Origin: Paragyromitra xinjiangensis
Taxonomy: Eukaryota; Ascomycota; Pezizomycetes; Pezizales; Discinaceae
Assembly: GCA_038503065.1 (NCBI GenBank)
Contig: JBCAMK010000017.1
Span: forward strand, 248,001-312,000
Length of the DNA: 64,000 bases
Direction of reading: 5' to 3'
Shown here: positions 1 to 10,567 of the stretch, piece by piece
Numbering within the stretch: the stretch's first letter is position 1
Layout: every line of letters starts with the position of its first letter
Translations under genes and position numbers: made by a program
Notes under the pieces: generated by a model
Told to the model about the DNA's origin: nothing
Seen by the model: the letters and a program-made list of their open reading frames with translations, nothing else
Databases searched by the model: none

Positions 1-928
1 CGGTCAGATCCACTATTTCTGCTGGAGCCCTAGAAGAAGGCCTGGTAGGTGGACCCAGATATTCCACAGGAGAGGAAGACCATGGTAATGGAGCACTGCT
101 ATTAGGGATAGCAGGATGTAGCGAGTTACTCTTATTCTGTGGTTCATCCTTAATACTATCGTAAGCTCTCTTATTAGGCGTTGATTCGCGGGAACTTTTA
201 TTAAGAGAGGGCGAAACCCTCGGCAGTGGAGGCGATGGCACGCTGAAACTAGCGGGCGAGTTCCCAAAACTGTAACTCGGAGACTCTTGGGTAATCGAAT
301 CATCAAAATTCAGATCTCCATCATCTTCAAAGTCACCTTCGTCAAAGAACACAGCTTGGTGAAGAGCCGATAGTTGAGTCTGGGGTTTGGAGTCCCAGGA
401 CGATGCACTAGACTGGGACTGATATGCACTTTCCGTAAAGGAGGAGGATACGCTGTTGAAGGCACGAGAAACTGTTCCCCTGGGTTTCAACCCTTGTGAT
501 GGATTCGTCCTTTGTGGTGGGGGGTTGCTCCTGTTGATAACAGTACTCAGAGATGGGCCATGTGAAGGTCTCTTTGACGGTGGCGCGTTATATCTACTCG
601 GAGCTTTCGTTTGGAAGCTAGTAACAGAGATTTGGCTCTGCTTGGGGGGCGGTGGTGGGAGGGGGGCAGGCTTTTGCTGCTGCTGTTGCTCTTGTTGTGC
701 CAAGCGGTGCTGTAAGCCATTGCCAAACATATCGTGATAAGCGGAGGAAAGAGCGGAAGCTGGTGCGTGGTTGAATCGCCCTCGAAGCGCAGCAGCAGTA
801 GGGGAGGGAGTGGGGTTGGTGAAGCAGGAGGTGGAAGCGAAGGGTTGACGTGGTGAAACGCGGAGGAGACTCGGTAGAAGGAAAGGAAAGAACAAGGACA
901 CTCTCCGACGGGACCAGCCACCCACCAT
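1..928 (-). CDS. N-terminal part of a probable PIF1-type DNA helicase (runs off the window)
   Basis: The minus strand is open from an ATG at 928 to the window edge, about 309 codons. The first residues (MVGGWSRRR, then hydrophobic and Arg/Ser-rich) resemble a mitochondrial presequence. A second ATG at 730 (MFGNGLQHRL) could start a non-mitochondrial form. After a Gln run and a Pro run the protein is low-complexity and Ser-rich, with an acidic segment (HQAVFFDEGDFEDDGDLNFD) that recalls the N-terminal extension of fungal PIF1 helicases as I remember them. PIF1 enzymes act in both nucleus and mitochondria, which would fit two starts. No helicase motif lies in the window, so the name is an inference. 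Alternative: another nuclear protein with a disordered N-terminus. I am more confident of a real gene than of its identity. Confidence 0.45.
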   Translation of the reverse strand, partial: MVGGWSRRRVSLFFPFLLPSLLRVSPRQPFASTSCFTNPTPSPTAAALRGRFNHAPASALSSAYHDMFGNGLQHRLAQQEQQQQQKPAPLPPPPPKQSQISVTSFQTKAPSRYNAPPSKRPSHGPSLSTVINRSNPPPQRTNPSQGLKPRGTVSRAFNSVSSSFTESAYQSQSSASSWDSKPQTQLSALHQAVFFDEGDFEDDGDLNFDDSITQESPSYSFGNSPASFSVPSPPLPRVSPSLNKSSRESTPNKRAYDSIKDEPQNKSNSLHPAIPNSSAPLPWSSSPVEYLGPPTRPSSRAPAEIVDLT

Positions 929-2294
929 TCACTGAGATTGCAATTGGGGAGATTTGGGCAATACACAAAAGAACAACAATGACACGGTAATTGGGGTACA
1001 CGCAGGGGGTGGTCCTGACTCTTTCGCGAGCAACTGGGGGTGGAGGCGATAAGTGATTGGCAGCCATCAGACGCGCTGGTGTTGGGATCGCGCCAAGCAT
1101 CTAAAGAGCCTGCAGAAGTCTGATTTGGGTTTAGGATCCCTCACAGTAATTTCCAGAACAACGTCCCCTGGGTCTGTCACACAAGAAATTGAAGCCACAG
1201 CTCCAGCCACGAAGCAGTACCTACCCGAATACTCCCTTCCCTAACCCTACACTACATGTATTTTCAGGGGAAAGATTCTCTAGTTGTATTTGCTCAAGTA
1301 TTTAGCTTGGGCGCGAACATTATCGAAATCTCTCCATTGTGATGTATGCAGGGCCAAGAAAAATTGGAACACAGTAACGATGCTGCAGTGTTTAAACGGG
1401 CGTATACGAAATATTTCTTACTGAGTTGATTGGATTCAGCTCGAACACGTGAAAAGTGGTGGACTTCCAAAGGCCCACTCGCAAAATTTTGATGGACAAC
1501 ACAAATTGAATTGTAGCCATTGCTAAAAAGCCACATGGGACTTTCTCAAAGGGACTGATGTTTCACCAGTCTGCCATAGAAGGAAATGTGAAAATTTAGG
1601 GGAAATTTTTCTCTAGGGAGCCAAAAATGGTATAAAGTTAATCCGAAAGGCCGTAAAGATCGTGTGTAAGTAAATCACAATGCATATGCCAAGGTTTGCT
1701 TTTAATATTGTTTTAGCGAATATACTATGCTACTGTCTTAATCTTTTCCATATACGAATATTCAGTTCCCTAATGAGGGAATATTACAAATACCGAACAA
1801 CGAAATAAGTCAAGCACCAACCATTTGATCAGAAACGCCGCCACAGCTCTGCATACATATGTGTCTTTAGGCGGCCCGTGCCGTAAGTTACCAGTACCTC
1901 GGAGCCCTACAGACCGCAATAAGACAAAGTGCATATAGGCGATACGCTGGCGCAGGTTCTTGGCAGACCCGATTTATCACTGACTGCTGCTTTCTTGGTC
2001 AAGTGGCATTGGTTCCTATGAAAACAAGGTTTCGTAAGATCTATAGTGAGGGACAATCACACTCTCTCTTCAGAAAGCTGTGCATGAGCTGTGCCACGTT
2101 GACCCCGCGTCCCAAGGAAGATAGAGATGTAAGTTCGCCTCAAAAATGTGCCAGTTACATGTATCCATCACTATCCCTGATAAGTTGCCAGTTGAAAAAA
2201 CACTATCGAAGAGTATCCCTTCCCTAGCGTTAAGGCCATCCTTTTTATCACTGCCTTGCTCAATCTCGATTTCTATAGTCACTCCTTCTCCGCT
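929..2294. other. Intergenic region between helicase-like gene and first small-protein gene
   Basis: Mixed-composition DNA without a supportable gene. Frames reported as open here are short and unlike any family. The part next to 928 should hold the promoter of the minus-strand helicase-like gene, and 2000-2294 that of the plus-strand gene at 2295. I see no clear TATA box for the latter, unlike its two paralogues. Confidence 0.5.
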
Positions 2295-2993
2295 ATGTAC
2301 GTATACCGAGGAAAGCTTAACTGGGATGGCTACGCAGTCAACGAGGCACTCACAATCATCCTACCTTCCAACATCGATCTCGGGGAGCTTGTCTGTGTCT
2401 ACTGGCAATGGACGACAGACGACGCTGGAGCTCAGAAAAAGAACGAGAGTGTCGTAGCAACCATTAACCGGGTCACACGTACGGATGACGAAAAGAGTAT
2501 AAGATTTTTCCAAGACCGAGACTACAGATTCGACGCTGTTCTAGGCCCTGATATGGAAACTCTAGACGTCACCATGAGCAACAATGTCGGTGATAATTCC
2601 TCTACGATACTGCAGCTGGGTTATTCGGATAACACCTCTATACCCATGTACCACGTTTATGTTGGGAAGCTGAATTGGTACTGGTACGCGGTTGATGAAA
2701 TGATTACGGTTGTTGTGCTTAGCACTTTTGATAAAGGGGATCCTGTCTGTGTGTATTGGCAGTGGACAGTGCATTCCACGGGAGCCAAGAAGGGAAATGC
2801 GGATATTCACGGGGCTATCGATGACGCTGTAGAGACTGGGGCAGGGAAAAAGATTGGGTTCCTTTATAATAATTACTATAAGTTTGATGGGGAGGTGGAT
2901 GAAGATGGCGAGACAATGGTATTGACGATGAGGAATCCTAATGGCGACAAATCGGGTCCTATAACCCTACAGTTGAGCTCTAGTGTTTTGTAG
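2295..2993 (+). CDS. Two-domain member of a small beta-rich protein family, function unknown
   Basis: The 232-residue protein is two tandem copies of a roughly 110-residue domain. Each copy opens with MYVYRGKLNW or MYHVYVGKLNW and has an xTVxxxSTFDxG-like strand. Then come the hallmark VCVYWQWT, a Gly-Ala-Lys turn, a YRFD or YKFDGE strand and a closing T-V/L-T-M strand. The pattern of alternating hydrophobic residues suggests an all-beta fold. There is no signal peptide or membrane segment, so it is probably cytosolic or non-classically secreted. The ATG at 2295 was chosen because homology to the genes at 5604 and 8217 begins exactly there; the upstream in-frame extension is not conserved. 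No intron is needed. I do not recognise the family and assign no function. Confidence 0.7.
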   Translation: MYVYRGKLNWDGYAVNEALTIILPSNIDLGELVCVYWQWTTDDAGAQKKNESVVATINRVTRTDDEKSIRFFQDRDYRFDAVLGPDMETLDVTMSNNVGDNSSTILQLGYSDNTSIPMYHVYVGKLNWYWYAVDEMITVVVLSTFDKGDPVCVYWQWTVHSTGAKKGNADIHGAIDDAVETGAGKKIGFLYNNYYKFDGEVDEDGETMVLTMRNPNGDKSGPITLQLSSSVL

Positions 2994-5603
2994 CAGAAGG
3001 TTAGTAGATAGCTTGCTTGGATTTTGTATTTCTTATTGAAAGTTTCTTACTGATGTAGCATAGGTATGTCGGGGTTCGCTGTAGGAAACAACCTCTCGCT
3101 ATTCAAATGGAGTAGGATATATTCGGGCTAGTTCAATATCTCGCGGTTTTTGTTCACGGCATATGTGCTTCTATGGGAATACTAGCTAGGCTTTGATAAT
3201 TGATATCTTTCTAGATCGTACAATTCCAGCCCGCCCATCTGCGATCCTCCTCCCTATTCGGTCCGAGTTCACAAGTTTAGTCCATGGATCCAGCCCAGGG
3301 TCAAGCTAACATTATGCTGACTAGTCAAGACGCATTGAAGCTTAAATATTCACTAGTATATTTATTTTATAAGTAGGGGGAGCACACACAAAACCAACTT
3401 CTCTTTACCCTCCGTAAATGATTTCACAAAAAAGAGTGGACTATCTAGCTAGATGCTATATTAGATTCAGCACGAATCTGACAATGGGGGATGCTCACAC
3501 TGAAACTGCGACTGGTGTCTTTGATTTATTGATTATTTTTCGTCACGTATTAGGAACCGGGCTGCAGTCGACTGCGGTCTGCCCAGCCAGTCGGACGGCC
3601 GTTTAGACGGGCTAGCTTGGCTAGAAAACCATTAGTCGGACTACGGTTGACTACGGTCCGCCAAGGGACTAGATGGGCTAGCGTGACGCCGTCAAGCAGC
3701 AGTCGGATATGGCCAGGCTGATAGTGACTTGCCCAGATTGCCGATTCATTCTCGTAGATGCTTCCCATTTGCAGCACACCCCCGCCTACTTCGCCTAATT
3801 TGAAAATGCATCTATAGCTATAGGCCATGTTCTTTAAACTTATCGTCGTGTTTGATCTTCCCCCGCATTTCCCGTATATTGAGCTACCGTTCTAGCTTAG
3901 AAAACTTTGGCGCAGGTCATGGGACTGTAAACTTTCGTTTTCGTACATTCTGCTCTATGCCTATACTATATCTATAGTTAAGGCAAGTTATTAATTCTTA
4001 CTGCTTGTATCCGTTATCATTCTCGTCGGTTGAAACATTCATCCCTTGTCTCATTCATGTGTTACTAGATCTAAGAAAGTATCTAGTACTACTGTCAACT
4101 GCAGTTGGGCTTCTACCCACATAATTTAGGGAGATGAGGATCTATATGCGAGGTCAATCTATGCGGTGCATGGGCACACACGGGTAAATGTTAAATTCCG
4201 CTACCGGCGTCCGTAGGTATAGGGTTTCAAACTTCGTTTTCATCCGACGGGCCCGTTTAGTAGTGCATGTGTTGGGGGGAGATTTACACAACACCAAGTG
4301 CCAAGTCCACGAGTTCTATCACTCTTGACGTGATGAAAAATGCGCTCAGTGCATACTTTGTTGGATTCTCGTGCATTGACTCACATCACTAATTGGGTAG
4401 GGAGGGAAGGAAACAAAGAGAATTCCCACTAGGTGGTGCGTTGTAGCTTGTATAGGAGACGGGAGGAGGTAGAAGCTTAAAACAAGGGTTCACTGGCTTG
4501 CAAGTATCTGGGTTCAGCTCAACAGAATCCGTGAATATAATATAGTTTGTAAATCTAGATCAACTTTAAGCACTAAATATCAATCACTAGAGTATTGGAG
4601 AAAGACAAGATGGAGTTAACTATGGCTATGATAACTACTCCATATAATGTCTATACTGTGAACTAAAAGTAGTGGTGCCACGATATTGAGCACATAGCAT
4701 CGTCGATAATTATTGACGTACCATGAAGTGCCAAAACTATTCTGGCCAGCCGGCCAGCCGTATCACTTAGCAGCCGTGTGTCCTTAAGCGGTCAGATATT
4801 GGCAGAATCATATCCAGTAATATATCTATTAATTCCTTAGGTATATCTTAGCCAAGGTGGCAAATCCCCCAGCCAACCTAAATTTAGCTCAGCTTACTAG
4901 ATTGGGAAGTGTTTCCTTACCGTCAATTGGCGCGCGTAAATGGTCACCTGGAGCGTGTCTCTAATATTTAAACACCGCACAGCGTATGGTTGGATACCAC
5001 ATGTAGTTAGTGTAAACTCCCTTTCAATCATTAATCAGCCTATGTTAGCGTCGAAGCGCATGGCCAATTTTCATATTGCACAGGACTTAGTGGGCTGAAT
5101 GGCCATGGTCGTTAAAGACTTGACCGATCAGCGCTGAGCATGATGTCATGTATAACTGATTATAGTAGGCGGTATACATGTACTAGGGTTAGGCATATGG
5201 AGATGGAACAGGTCTCACAATTTTTGTATGGTGACCTCGCAGAACGGAAAACTCCGGTGTTCCATCTCCACTAGTAACTGTAGTTCGCGCATGACGTTGA
5301 AGTGCCGATTGGCTACGGGAGTTGACCTCTTCCACAGGTTCATGTAGAACTTGATCTGCATCTCAGTTAATCTAGGAAGTGTATCCCGCTGGAAATAACG
5401 AAGGTGCAAAATTCTAAGGTATAAATACATCGACAACCCCCCAAAATTTCGGATCAAAATCAAGCGAAGAAACCGGAAGCCAAAAAACACCATCCAGAAC
5501 ATATCCTTCACTTAACGATTAACATCATTATTTCCTCCTCGATTTTCCTGCATTTGACTTCTCTATCTTCTCTGTGCCTATCATCCCTATCCATCTCGCC
5601 ATA
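2994..5603. other. Gene-poor AT-rich region with a cluster of short palindromic words
   Basis: No supportable gene. About 3558-3700 carries repeated words around GTCGAC, for example CAGTCGACTGCGGTC and ACTACGGTTGACTACGGTCC. Similar words recur at about 54577-54660 on the far side of the transposon nest. The remainder looks like decayed non-coding sequence. The minus-strand open frame at 5215-5511 lacks family-like features and overlaps the promoter region of the gene at 5604. Confidence 0.5.
5420..5428 (+). promoter_or_regulatory. TATA box shared with the paralogue at 8217
   Basis: TATAAATAC followed by ATCGACAAC lies 184 bp before the ATG at 5604. The paralogous gene at 8217 has TATAAATAC followed by GTCGATAAT at 8092, 125 bp before its ATG. 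Conservation beyond the TATA core in otherwise diverged flanks supports a retained core promoter. Confidence 0.5.
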
Positions 5604-5942
5604 ATGTACGTTTATAGGGGAATACTCAACTATGACAGTTATGCAAAGAACGAGTGGATCACGGTGATTGCGTCTACAGCTTTTGACATTGGAGAACCTA
5701 TCCTCGCCTACTGGGAGTGGACGAAGGACGCCAAGGGAGCCGAGAAATCACCTGCAGATCTCCAGGGATCTATCGACGTTCTCGAAGCCAAAGGAAGTGC
5801 ACGCAAGATAGGTATTAGCTTTGGCTACTACAGATATGATGGGGAATTGTCCGCGGATAAAACAACGATGTCTGTGACGATGACCAGCACGAAAGGCGGT
5901 GTCTCGAACTCCATTAGTCTAAAGTTAATCAATCACTCTTAG
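5604..5942 (+). CDS. Single-domain member of the small beta-rich protein family
   Basis: The protein has 112 residues and one copy of the domain found twice in the gene at 2295. It starts MYVYRGILNYDSYAKNEW, has AYWEWTKDAKGAEK in the middle, YYRYDGELSADK near residue 83, and ends with MSVTMTSTK and a hydrophobic strand. There is no signal peptide, membrane helix or cysteine. The start at 5604 is where homology to the paralogues begins; an upstream GTG frame extension is not conserved. The gene is intronless, with its TATA box at 5420. It is complete and looks under coding constraint, because aligned differences from its paralogues are mostly conservative. Function unknown. Confidence 0.7.
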   Translation: MYVYRGILNYDSYAKNEWITVIASTAFDIGEPILAYWEWTKDAKGAEKSPADLQGSIDVLEAKGSARKIGISFGYYRYDGELSADKTTMSVTMTSTKGGVSNSISLKLINHS

Positions 5943-7834
5943 TAGAAAAGGGTTCGTTATAGACTACTCGTTCTTGAGTTGACAAAACACGTTACTGATA
6001 TTTGACGTTTTATAGCTACCGGCCTTCCGCTGCAATGCCAGCGCCGGCTCTCGGATCTTTAGGCTCGGGGGAATGGGGTGATTATGGGGATTGTTACAGG
6101 AAGGAACTTTCACTTGCCGAAATTCGGGATATTATGTACTTTCACGCTTGTCGCTCTTTTACTTCTTCCAGTGTTACCTTGATTAAGGATGTTATCACTT
6201 AAGTTCTGTCTCTTTACTATATACAAAACCGCTCATTTGGCTCATTTGAGGAATCGAAAGTGCGTGATTACTACGAAATTAACGTATCTAATTTTCTCGC
6301 GCTGGCTGCGATTGAAAATCCCGGATCTGGAAAACGGCCCTTTTATTGCAGCTATTGTTAAGGGGTGGAGCTTATTATGCAGTATTGTCCTTGCTGTTTT
6401 TCTGAAATAGTGGGACTAGGGCCCGGGGATTGACCGCTTGAGTCGTTCCCCTTATGATTTTCCCAGCTCTATGCTGACTAAAGCCAAGTGATTTTATGCG
6501 GTCGGCTCCTGGGCTAGTAAAGTTATGCAGTCGATTTCAGCTATTAGCAATAGGATTCCCCGTCCCTAGTTAAGATAATAATAGTAGCAGTAGTAGCAGT
6601 ATACGTACTAGTAACAGTAGTAATAGGACGAACAAAAAAACTTAACCGAAGAAAACACTATTTAGTAACTGGTTATGCTAGCGCTTATAATGCAATTATC
6701 GAAATATTTTTTTGAAAAAACTATTAACACAAGGGAAAGCTAAGCCCCAATTAAATACAGAATCCAGCTAGGGCTAATTTTTAATTCCAGATAGGTAATC
6801 TTCCTGTTACTTTCTCGTTCCTTTCTGTCATAGTATTATTACAGTACTACCAATTAACCACATGTACCCAGACTAGAAAGGACTAGGCGGCCTTCGTCAA
6901 CCCAGCCCACAGAGCATCTTCTCCCTACCACACGGCAAACAGGCGCATGTTAGGAGGCACTCTCCACATGCAGTTATATGATATCCCTACAAGCTCTTGG
7001 CCACAAGGAACTGTCTTTTATAGAAATGGCTGAACGAAATTAGTTAAACGCCTAGGGACATTCCAGCAGATGAAAATAGTGTTGCGCCTGATCCTAGTCC
7101 GTGGAAGCTTCCTTAAAAGGTGGTCATAAAAATACAGTAGTGCAATAAGCAGTAAATGACCCTGGGGTACCGGTCACAAACCCCGTTACTTCCGAAATAT
7201 CTACAGTAGGGTAAGCGAAGATAGCATAGGCTGCCTCAGCTACCGTACCAGTTATCTTTGCTGAACGATGTGTAATTTTTTAGGTGGGTTCCAGCTAATC
7301 TTGTGCCCAGCCCCACTGCGCAGCTTGCTGCGTACCGTAGGGCCATAGGCGGAACGAGCCTAGGTTTTAGCCAATGAATTCCGGTAACAACCAACCCAAC
7401 AGGGATCCGGCAAACCTTAACCCAATATCAAAGGCTTCTAGGCGGGGTCGTCTCTCTGGGTACCCCCAACCATTTGGCGGATACCGATTGGTTAAAATAC
7501 TTAGGGCACTACGTAGAGTATACTGCAAGAATGAATTCTCATAAATTTCAGTCATATTAGTACAGCGCTGGAATTTATTCTCGTAGTAAGTAGGAATATA
7601 TATAAGTTAGATTATATTCGGGTACGGTCTCCAGGAGAAAAATCTTTCAAAAGTACTACCTTATTCTAGGTCGAAAGAGCCTCCGACGCCCAAGTTGCGA
7701 GGGCACTTATCCAATCACGTCATACACCCTCTAAATCAATATTCCAGGGCCGCACAACGCGCGTAGGATGCTTCATTAAAAAAAACGTTTGCAATTGGCT
7801 CGGGCGAGTCTCCCGTCGTACCGATATCTTACTC

Positions 7835-7928
7835 ATGTTGCTAGAATTGATGTCAGTCACGTGACGGTTCTGACTAATTAAAACTGAATCCCCGCTCAGC
7901 CCATGACCAACATCAATTCTGGCAACAT
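7835..7928. repeat. Short inverted repeat, MITE-like
   Basis: The 19-bp arms at 7835-7853 (ATGTTGCTAGAATTGATGT) and 7910-7928 are reverse complements except for one base. They enclose about 56 bp that includes the palindrome GTCACGTGAC. I see no convincing target duplication. It may be a very small miniature element or a transcriptional hairpin. Confidence 0.45.
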
Positions 7929-8091
7929 AAGTAGCTAGGCCTTAACCAAATCTATTACCTTATCTAGAGTAGACTTTTCGTGTCCAGTTTGTCGGTTGCT
8001 AGGTGAGAATACGCCCCTCTCAGCTTTCATACACATCTCATTTCAGCTGAAAGAATCTATTCCTGCCCCGAGAGAAAACAAGGTTGCCAGT

Positions 8092-8100
8092 TATAAATAC
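8092..8100 (+). promoter_or_regulatory. TATA box of the small-protein gene at 8217
   Basis: TATAAATAC followed by GTCGATAATTCCCC lies 125 bp upstream of the ATG. It matches the element at 5420 in front of the paralogue over about 20 positions with few changes. The leader between it and the ATG is rich in CT and CA, as in many fungal genes. Confidence 0.5.
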
Positions 8101-8216
8101 GTCGATAATTCCCCAGGACTCCAAGAAAACCAACAAGCTCAAACATCGAAGGACACCACCTCCATACAGTTTCCACAATCTTTCCACTTTGACTTTACCC
8201 TAAACCTCACCCATCC

Positions 8217-8597
8217 ATGTCTACTACTCTAACCGTGACCGACGGAGTAGTCATCTTTAGAGGAAAGCTAGACTACCTAGACTACGCGAAAGACGAAGGA
8301 ATCACCGTCGTCTTTCCTCAAGGTTTCCAAGTCGGAAACGCCGCCTTGGCCTACTGGCAGTGGACTGTGGACGCGCACGGAAATCTGAAACCAAACATGA
8401 ACTACCAGGGGATCATTGATCTCATTAAGATTGAAGCAAACAACTCTAGGGTTGTGGGATTCACCGATAGAAACTACTACCGATTCGACGGAGAGCTTTC
8501 CAAGGACGGCCTGACGCTGAAATTGACGATGAGCGTTAGCAGTAACAAAGATGATAAGTCGTCCCCCACGACCCTCAGCCAGCTCCACCGCGCTTAG
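8217..8597 (+). CDS. Third member of the small beta-rich protein family
   Basis: The protein has 126 residues. A ten-residue N-terminal extension (MSTTLTVTDG) precedes the common domain. The domain contains VVIFRGKLDYLDYAKDEG, ALAYWQWTVDAHG at about residues 43-55, YYRFDGELSKDG near 89-100, and LKLTMSVSSN. The signature YWxWT, the GKL start and the YYRFDGEL strand align with the genes at 2295 and 5604. The protein has no cysteine, signal peptide or membrane segment. The ATG context is CATCCATG and no intron is needed. It is the most divergent of the three genes but structurally complete. Function unknown; clustering of three paralogues within 6 kb points to local duplication. Confidence 0.7.
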   Translation: MSTTLTVTDGVVIFRGKLDYLDYAKDEGITVVFPQGFQVGNAALAYWQWTVDAHGNLKPNMNYQGIIDLIKIEANNSRVVGFTDRNYYRFDGELSKDGLTLKLTMSVSSNKDDKSSPTTLSQLHRA

Positions 8598-10567
8598 TCC
8601 ATTCCGACCGGTGACTGCCCTTGTCTAGTATTACACTTTTGGTTGAACTTGCTGACATCTGTGTTTCGTTATAATTAGATCAAATAAATATCCTGTGGGA
8701 CGACCTTGATATCTCTAATTCAAGAGATGTGCGCATGTGGTTATGATGTGAAAGATTATGAGACAGGGTTTAGGCTTGTGCGGATCTCAGGGTTTATGTT
8801 TTTGGTTCATGTTCGGCCGCGAACGACGTGTTTCCATCCTTTCTTCTATTTGATGGTTACTGGAGGAATTTGTTGTGTGAGCTCACGGTCTCTTTATAGG
8901 GCGAATAAAATCTTTTACAAAAAATTCACGCAAGAAACGTGGTTATCGCCAGACCAAAAGGCCTAGCCGGGGTGTTCAATTATAATGAGATTACCACACA
9001 TGCCTTCCCAGTCGCCGCGGCGGGTCAGTAACCGTTTTTCTCAGCATCTAAAGGATCGTGATATGCGATTGGCTGAATAGGTTGCATGTTTCATATTGGC
9101 ACTAAGTTTTCACTCGCGTAGTGACGTTTGGCAAGGTAATACTAATGACTACTCGTGATACAATCGGGTATTCAATGACACAAGGATTCCAATGAAGAGG
9201 GACGTCCTATTGGGTGAACAAAACTCAAAGCAGTAATGTATGGCACCGCCACTTTGTTGATCAAGCCATTTATGGGAGTTTTCGGGCTGTTGATGCCGTT
9301 TCTCACCATACTCGCTCCATATCTTGATTGGTTCGAATCCCTGTAATATTGAATAACTGATTATATCACGAGTAGTACCATCAGAACGATCTTCAATTAC
9401 CAGATCTGTAAATTTAGAATTTAAATCTCGACATTAAACCAACCATATTTCCGCCAAGAAAAACGGCGACTGACCCGCCACGGCGACGGAGAAGGCATAC
9501 GCGGTAACCTTATACAGTGCAATTGCCCTATGCCTATAAGAGTATGAAATTGGAGCGGGTCCGTACGCGTAGTCTCGCAAGCACTACAATATATATATAG
9601 CGGGTGGGTAGGTGGGTATGTGTAAGAAGCACAAATGCATAGTGTGAATAGCTTTGATAATATCAGTTACACAATCAAACCCCGGCTGTGTGGCGATTCA
9701 GGCTACGGCCACATTGCACAGCTACCTTGTGCAAGTTTTGTCATTTAAAAACTACAAGACAGTAAAGCACATACCTGGTTCTCTGGTGTTTTCCAACACA
9801 ACCTTATTGAAAATAGTACTGAAAACTCCAACAGTGACTTTTTTATATAGTAGATAGCAATTACAATAAAGCTCGGAATTTCAACCCTGCTGGCAGTTAA
9901 CAATGTTATGGCATGTTTACATGACACTAATTAAATTACGACCGAATGTACTTTTCTTAGATATAGTACGGTGCTACTGGCACTAACCTTGGCGCTAGCG
10001 CTCGCTACAGTATGATTTCATCTCTAATTCACTGAGGTTAAAGGTGAGAAGCACTGTAGATTAATATAATAGATCTAGATACAGGGCGGTGATAACAATG
10101 TAAAATGTTAGACTCGTTTCCCTTTGGCTACACACAATAGGAGTAACACTGATAGTAATTATTAAATAGTGTTAAGCGACGGGCGACGTCCATGGATTGA
10201 CTAATCCCTGCAAATACTATTTCCTAGCATATAAATAATGTATCCACCTACTAGATGACAGCTAAAATTTAAGAGTAACACTTCGTCTATCCTACACCGC
10301 CATAACCTTAAAGTTGGATGCGTGTATGAAATATCTATCTATTTATCTTTTGTCTATCCCAACTCCGCCACACCCAAGTGATGGTTCGTGCAGAACACGC
10401 AGTCTTACGTCTGTCTAAGACCAGCGCGCCCAACCGTTTAGTATTGAGAAAAACTTTTATATACCACGCAGCTTGGCAAAGACATGCCCGAACATTGCTA
10501 TATACCACACTTGGCTGCGGCCCTGTGTAAAACATATTATTTCACTTGAGACAGGTCTAGATCTAAA
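8598..10567. other. Gene-poor region between small-protein gene and MULE remnant
   Basis: No gene is supported. The 86-codon frame at 8706-8966 immediately follows the gene at 8217 but has no recognisable feature. A roughly 520-bp inverted-repeat element sits at 8991-9507. The segment 10000-10567 should contain the 3' terminus of the MULE, but I could not match a terminal inverted repeat with its other end near 53.5-54 kb. Confidence 0.45.
8991..9507. mobile_element. About 520-bp MITE-like element with imperfect ~50-bp terminal inverted repeats
   Basis: The left end runs from TTACC at 8991 through TGCCTTCCCAGTCGCC to CCGTTTTTCT at about 9041. The right end from about 9456 to 9507 is its reverse complement with scattered mismatches: AGAAAAACGGCGACTGACCC, then GGCGACGGAGAAGGCA, then GGTAA. 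The arms may extend a few bases further into TATAA-like sequence. The interior has no coding capacity. The termini are unlike the CATCAG family of the nest. Confidence 0.5.

Larger units (their letters stand above)
5943..8216. other. Gene-poor region with a microsatellite and a short inverted repeat
   Basis: No supportable gene. About 6570-6630 is an imperfect trinucleotide tract (AGTAGC, AGTAAT type). A 94-bp inverted repeat lies at 7835-7928 and is listed separately. The 3' part (8101-8216) is the pyrimidine-rich leader of the gene at 8217. Other open frames here are short and featureless. Confidence 0.5.

Noticed and set aside
5215..5511. Minus-strand 98-codon frame upstream of the gene at 5604
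   Set aside because: Overlaps the conserved TATA box of the plus-strand gene and shows no family features.
8706..8966. 86-codon frame after the third small-protein gene
   Set aside because: No domain, no homologue at the equivalent position of the paralogues, and poor start context.
9320..9335. GGTTCGAATCC as a tRNA B box
   Set aside because: The flanking bases do not form a T stem and no A box lies upstream.
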